NCBI GenBank assembly: GCA_008921705.1
Contig: VFFE01006859.1
Coordinates: 203,708 to 267,707 of the forward strand
Reading direction: 5' to 3'
DNA: 64,000 nt
From: Burhinus oedicnemus
Taxonomy: Eukaryota > Chordata > Aves > Charadriiformes > Burhinidae
Below the pieces are notes generated by a model. It searched no databases. It was given only the letters and a program-made list of their open reading frames with translations, and was not told where the DNA came from. Below are positions 59,345 to 64,000 of this stretch, one piece after another (the stretch's first letter is position 1; each line of letters begins with the position of its first letter). A program made the translations under genes and the position numbers.

Positions 59345-61147
59345 ACAACAAAACTTATTGGCAGAACAAAAAAGTTTTTTTTAAAAATACATTAACAACA
59401 AAAAGAGAGCCAGGGCGAATCTCCACCCCTTATTGGATGCAGAGGGGAAGATTGTCAACAAGGATGAGGAGAAGGCTGAGGTACTTCATGCCTTCTTTGC
59501 CTCAGTCAGATGACTGCCTCAGTACCAGTCATCCTCAGGGTATTCAGCCCCTTGAGCTGGAAGACAGGGATGAAGAACAGAATAATCCCCCCATAATCCA
59601 AGAGGAAGCAGTTAGTGACATGCTACACTAACTGGACAGCCACCCGAGAGTGCTGAGGGAGCTGGCATTAGAGCTTGCCAAGCCACTCTCCATCATTTAT
59701 CAGTGGTCTTGGTCAACAGGGGAGGTCCCAGATGACCGGAGGCTTGCCAATGTGACACCCATCTGCAAGAAGGGCCGGAAGGAGGATCCAGGCAACTATA
59801 GGCCTGTCAGCCTGACCTCAGTGCCAGGAAAGATCATGGAATGGATCATCCTGAGTGCACTCATGCAACATGTGAAGAACAACCAGGGGATCAGGCCCAG
59901 CCAGCGTGGGTTCATGAAAGGCAGGTCCTGTTTGACCAACGTGATCTCCTTTTATGACCAGGTGACCCGCCTGGTGGATGAAGGAGAGGCTGTGGATGTT
60001 GTCTACTTGGACTTTAGTAAGGCCTTTGACACAGTCTCCCACAGCATTCTGCAAGAGAAACTGGCAGCCCGTGGCTTAGACAGGTGTACTCTTTGCTGGA
60101 TTGAAAACTGGCTGGATGGCCGAGCTCGGAGAGTTGTGGTGAATGGCGTTAAATCCAGCTGGCAGCAGGTCTCAAGTGGTGTTCCCCAGGGCTCAGTTTT
60201 GGGGCCAGCCTTGTTTAATATCTTTGTTGATGATCTGGACGAGGGGATTGAGTGCACCCTCAGTAAGTTTGCAGATGACACCAAATTAAGCAGCAGTGTT
60301 GATCTGCTTGAGGCTAGGAAGGCTCTGCAGAGAGATCTGGACAGACTGGATCGATGGGCTGAAGCCAATTGCATGAGGTTTAACAAGGCCAAGTGCCAGG
60401 TCCTGCACTTGGGTCACAACAACCCCAGGCAATGCTACAGGCTTGGGGAGGAGTGGCTGGAAAGCTGCCTGGCAGAAAAGGATCTGGGGCTCCTGGTGGA
60501 CAGCCGGCTGAACATGAGCCAGCAGTGTGTCCAGGTAGCCAAGAAGGCCAATGGCCTCTTGGCCTGTATCAAGAATAGTGTGGCCAGCAGGAGTAGGGAA
60601 GTGATCGTGCCCCTGTACTCAGCGCTGGTGAGGCCGCAGCTTGAGTCCTGTGTTCAGTTTTGGGCGCTACAGGGGACATTGAGGTGCTGGCACGTGTCCA
60701 GAGAAGGGCAACAAAGCTGGTGAGGGGTCTGGAGAACATGTCTTATGAGGAGCAGCTGAAGGAATTAGGATTGTTTAGTCTGGAGAAGAGAAGGCTGAGG
60801 GGAGACCTTCTTGCTCTCTACAACTACCTGAAAGGAGGTTGTAGTGAGATGGGTGCTGGTCTCTTCTCCCAAGTAACTAACAATAAGACAAGAGGAAACG
60901 GGTTCAAGTTGCGCCAGGGGAGGTTTAGGCTAGACATTAGGAAAAGATTTTTCACGGAAAGAGTTATCAAACATTGGAAGAGGCTGCCCAGGGAGGTGGT
61001 TGATTCACCATCCTTGGATGTGTTTAAAAGTCATGTAGATGTGGTGCTTGGAGACACGGTTTAGTGGCAGACCTGGTAGAGTAGGGTCAATGGTTGGACT
61101 GGATGATCTTAAAGGTCTTTTCCAACCTAAATGATTCTGTGATTCTA
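59345..61147 (+). mobile_element. CR1 LINE with nearly complete reverse transcriptase (plus strand)
   Basis: The longest CR1 here. The endonuclease-RT linker begins near 59345 in broken frames (LLDAEGKIVNKDEEKAEVL in one frame at 59424-59480). From 59632 an open frame runs to 60723 after one TAA (59629-59631). It contains the CR1/Jockey-type RT blocks: [18 protein letters not shown], a GF-KG-SCLTN segment, [35 protein letters not shown] and the catalytic FADDTKL at 60268-60288. A 7-bp deletion near 60670, relative to the copy at 17700, shifts the C-terminal region (60672-61064) into another frame. The 3' tail ends with 'gattctgtgattct' at 61134-61147. No endonuclease domain or first ORF is present. 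Recently decayed rather than ancient; inactive as it stands. Confidence 0.94.
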
Positions 61148-61828
61148 ACTTGACTATTAGAAAGCTTAACAAAGCTTCTCATTAGTTTTACATTTAAGCA
61201 AACTTCCTTTGTCCAGACTTTATCCCTAGTCAGGTCACTGCTTCCAGCATGCAGCTGGTAAGAACGGTACTGTGAGGGCAGTGTGTGAACTAGCTTTGGC
61301 CTCTGTAGAGCTGGGAGCAACAATTACAGTAGAAGAGATGAGAAGAGGAATTATATATGTTGACATTCCCCTCTCATATCAGTAGGGTGAGAAACCACGA
61401 TAGGTCAAATTCAATGACTTTGTGGTCGAGGTAGAAGAATAGTTGGTTTTAAGTCCAGAGCTGTAAGTAGTACACCTTCTGTTTCTTTTAGTGGATGGTG
61501 GTGTATAGACAGCATGCTCAACAGGGGGAGCTGATGTGCCAGCCACCAGGGAAAACAAAAAAGCCCTGGCAAGCCAGAGTGTAATCATAGGTGCTTTGTT
61601 TCAATAAAACTTTGTATTAGTTGAGAATATCTGAAGGTGCTGTTGAATTCTAAATGCCTTAGAGGACTGTTAGCATCTATCAGCTCTGATTTTTCGAACT
61701 TTGTCATGCTTGCATGAGTCCTCATTCAGATTAAAAAAAAGGCAAATTTCTGACATCCAAGTCATCTTTCATGAAAGTTCCAATTTCATAGCTTAAGGTT
61801 TTCAAGTTTTTTCTTCAGTACAGATAGA

Positions 61829-61875
61829 TTTTATTATTTTATTATTATTATTATTGTTATTATTATTTTTATTAA
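61829..61875. repeat. (TTA)n microsatellite
   Basis: Repeated TTA/ATT trinucleotides with a few interruptions, about 47 bp. Probably length-variable. Confidence 0.9.
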
Positions 61876-63950
61876 TCTTTCTCTTAGGGGAAAGGGAGGA
61901 GAGAAACTGGTTTCACAGAGGTTTTTTTTCCCTTGCACTGCTTTGTGTACATCTGACTCTCATTTTTTTGGTCTGCTGTACTTCTCCCTCAGAATATCCC
62001 CTAAGCCTCATACAGACAGTAAGGAAGATAAATTTTAGCCTTATTGGTGAAAGCTTGACAAAGCTTACTAGCAAACAATAATGGTATATGATAGGAGTCA
62101 TTTAGCCATGCTGTATAACCTGTTTTTCCTCTAGTAATAAAATACTGAGAGAAAGTCAGTGGCCTGAGGAAACTTGTGTTTAAGATGTTTGGGCCCAAAT
62201 TAAGACATAGCCTGGAGTTGAAAGAGATTCCCATTGATATTTCGTTGCCAAATCAGCCGTATGAACCTGTTGTTCTAGACTTCATTTATTGGATACTCCT
62301 TGCCAAGTTTTACTGTATACTATTAAAAATACGGCTACAAACTACTTAAGAGATTGAAAATAGTCAATGTTGGAATAAAGAAGTAACCATTGCAAATGGA
62401 TACTTTAGTAAATATCTGACCTGTACCTTGTGTGAAGGACCTTTCTGTATATATTATATCTTTGATGATGGGTTTACCTCTAGTTGGGATGTTCTTTAGA
62501 TTTTTCTTCAAAGAATTTGTAGGAAGTCCTATGTTTGTGTGTTGTCAGCAACTGAAGCAAGTTTCATAAAAAAGTTTAACCAAAATATCTGTGAATCTTC
62601 ATCTTATCTCACACGTAACTAGAAAGTATGGAAAAGAGGTTAGTAGCTTTAAGTCTCCTGAAAAGTCAGAAAAATATTTCTTGTATATGTGAAGCTATTA
62701 AATGTGTAGTTTTTGAAACAGGCCAGCTTAGCAATTTAAAATTAAAATTAAATTTTGTGGTTCTTTGCTTCCAAATACTAGACTGAGCCATTTTCTCCAG
62801 GTCAGACAAACTAAATTGAACGTACCGAGTCATTGTCCTGTTCAAATTACTACTTCAAAATCTTCTTTATCTTTTCAAGAAGTTAGTTGCCTCCCTCTTC
62901 CCCATACTGTGGTACATACCAGTTAGCTCTCTTGATACTCTTCATGTTTTAGCCCCTTGTTGCCTGTCATGATGCAAACAGACGTACTAAGAGTATGCTG
63001 TTTGTAAGAGTGAAGATAAGTGTGAAAACAAGTATGCTCTCCACAGCCTTTTTCAGAGCTGAAAGGTATGCCTCTTTTGAGGTCTTGGTTGTGCTTGAAA
63101 GATAATCTGTTGTTGTATTTAATTCATAGAAAATCTTCATCTCCCAGCTCTTTTGCTTTGTAAAGACTTACATTATATTTCACCAGCATGATTGTTTTCT
63201 TTTTGGCAGTTCTTAAGGGATTCTTGTCTTTGTTTGATTAGGAGTTGCATGAATAACAGCATGCAGTTTATTTCTTGTCTGATAGGAATGTTGTTAGTAA
63301 TCACTTACAACATCAAGTCATCTTGTATTTACAACATTTTATTATTCCTATGAGAGTATCATCCTGAAATTATTGTGGAAAGGCTTATCATTAGATAAAA
63401 ACATTTTCAAATGTGTATTGTAGAAAATACTTTTAATGCCATCACAACACTTCAAGAAAGAAGCAAGCTTTCCATCTCTACAAGTAAATCTGACAGGGTC
63501 AGTGTCTTTAAAACAAGTTCTCCAGCTGTAAACTTCCCTGGAGTTTGCATGAAGACTTCAGTATAACTTAAAAAGAAGGAACACCTGTTTCAGTATTCTT
63601 AGCATGCTTTCTGTGGCTTTAAAAATTACTTTTCTTAGTGTTGTGAGAAAAAGCAAAGGAGTAACTTAGTTATGTATTTTAGGCTTTGCTCCTTTTGAAA
63701 CCAGCCTCTAAAAAGTAACTAGACATGGAAAGAAAACTCATTGAGAGCTACATAAAGGTGCCAGAAGTGCTTGAGGCACTTCTGTAGCAGAATCACTGGA
63801 TGCTGAGAGAGTTTTCAGGGGAGGCACTATTATCCACAACTCGCATTTGCATTGTTTTCCTATGCACTTGTGTAGCCCAAGCTGTATTGCTGGTTACTGA
63901 ATCTTCATAAGATCAGCAATTTTTATATTATCATTGTTGTTATTTTTAAA

Positions 63951-63989
63951 AATTAAGTTAAATTAAATTAAATTTAAATATATAAAACA
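63951..63989. repeat. (TTAAA)n short pentanucleotide repeat
   Basis: Imperfect repetition of TTAAA/AAATT words near the right edge. Simple sequence only. Confidence 0.75.
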
Positions 63990-64000
63990 ATATTTGAGAG

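Larger units (their letters stand above)
29968..64000 (+). other. HS6ST3: HS6ST3 intron 1 (partial)
   Basis: Begins with the GTCAGT donor. The first intron of HS6ST3 is very long in other vertebrates, so everything to the right edge is read as intron. The first 60 bp are still GC-rich, then the sequence becomes AT-rich. Long stretches with no recognised feature: 30030-35150 (T-run 33804-33822), 36140-39620, 41940-46195, 49000-58210 and 61150-64000. No exon-like frame with splice sites was seen in them. Confidence 0.85.

Noticed and set aside
59650..60723. Host reverse-transcriptase-like gene
   Set aside because: The frame is part of a CR1 with typical 3' tail, an in-frame upstream stop and a downstream frameshift; it is a decaying retrotransposon.
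1..64000. CRISPR arrays, tRNA or rRNA genes, prophage or bacterial operons
   Set aside because: No regularly spaced short repeats, no tRNA-like promoter boxes with cloverleaf that I could recognise, and all coding content is vertebrate or retroelement-derived.

Overview
The window is a piece of a bird nuclear genome. Evidence: CR1 LINEs of many ages carrying the octameric ATTCTGTG-type 3' tail, avian-type solo LTRs, and the vertebrate gene pair UGGT2 / HS6ST3, which I recall as neighbours on human chromosome 13q32. The species cannot be fixed from sequence alone. Nothing bacterial, plasmid-like or CRISPR-like is present.

Layout. (1) Positions 1-10406, minus strand: the 5' end of UGGT2, an ER glycoprotein-folding sensor. 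Three coding exons (10258-10406, 8782-8864, 717-847) join in frame to give residues 1-121; the rest of the gene lies off the left edge. (2) About 10407-10760: the UGGT2 CpG-rich promoter with two CCAAT boxes. (3) 10761-28159: a gene desert between two divergent genes, holding CR1 pieces, a 710-bp solo LTR with a perfect 5-bp target duplication, and a 23-bp insertion that looks like a second LTR reduced to its two tips inside a CR1. (4) 28160-28690: another ERVL-like solo LTR in plus orientation, then a 20-N assembly gap (28847-28866). (5) 28867-29967: the HS6ST3 CpG island, with three evenly spaced inverted CCAAT boxes, two short upstream ORFs and coding exon 1 (29399-29967, 189 codons plus 2 bases), ending at a good splice donor. 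(6) 29968-64000: first intron of HS6ST3, non-coding, with CR1 copies of at least four ages, including a nested CR1-in-CR1 that contains a head-to-head CR1 pair, a probable minisatellite, and a long CR1 reverse transcriptase reading frame at 59650-60723.

The two genes are transcribed away from each other, with start codons about 19.0 kb apart. Both products act in the secretory pathway: UGGT2 in the ER folding cycle, HS6ST3 in Golgi heparan-sulfate modification. The sequence gives no evidence that they are co-regulated. I found no undescribed multi-gene system; the most unusual observations are in how the mobile elements inserted and decayed.
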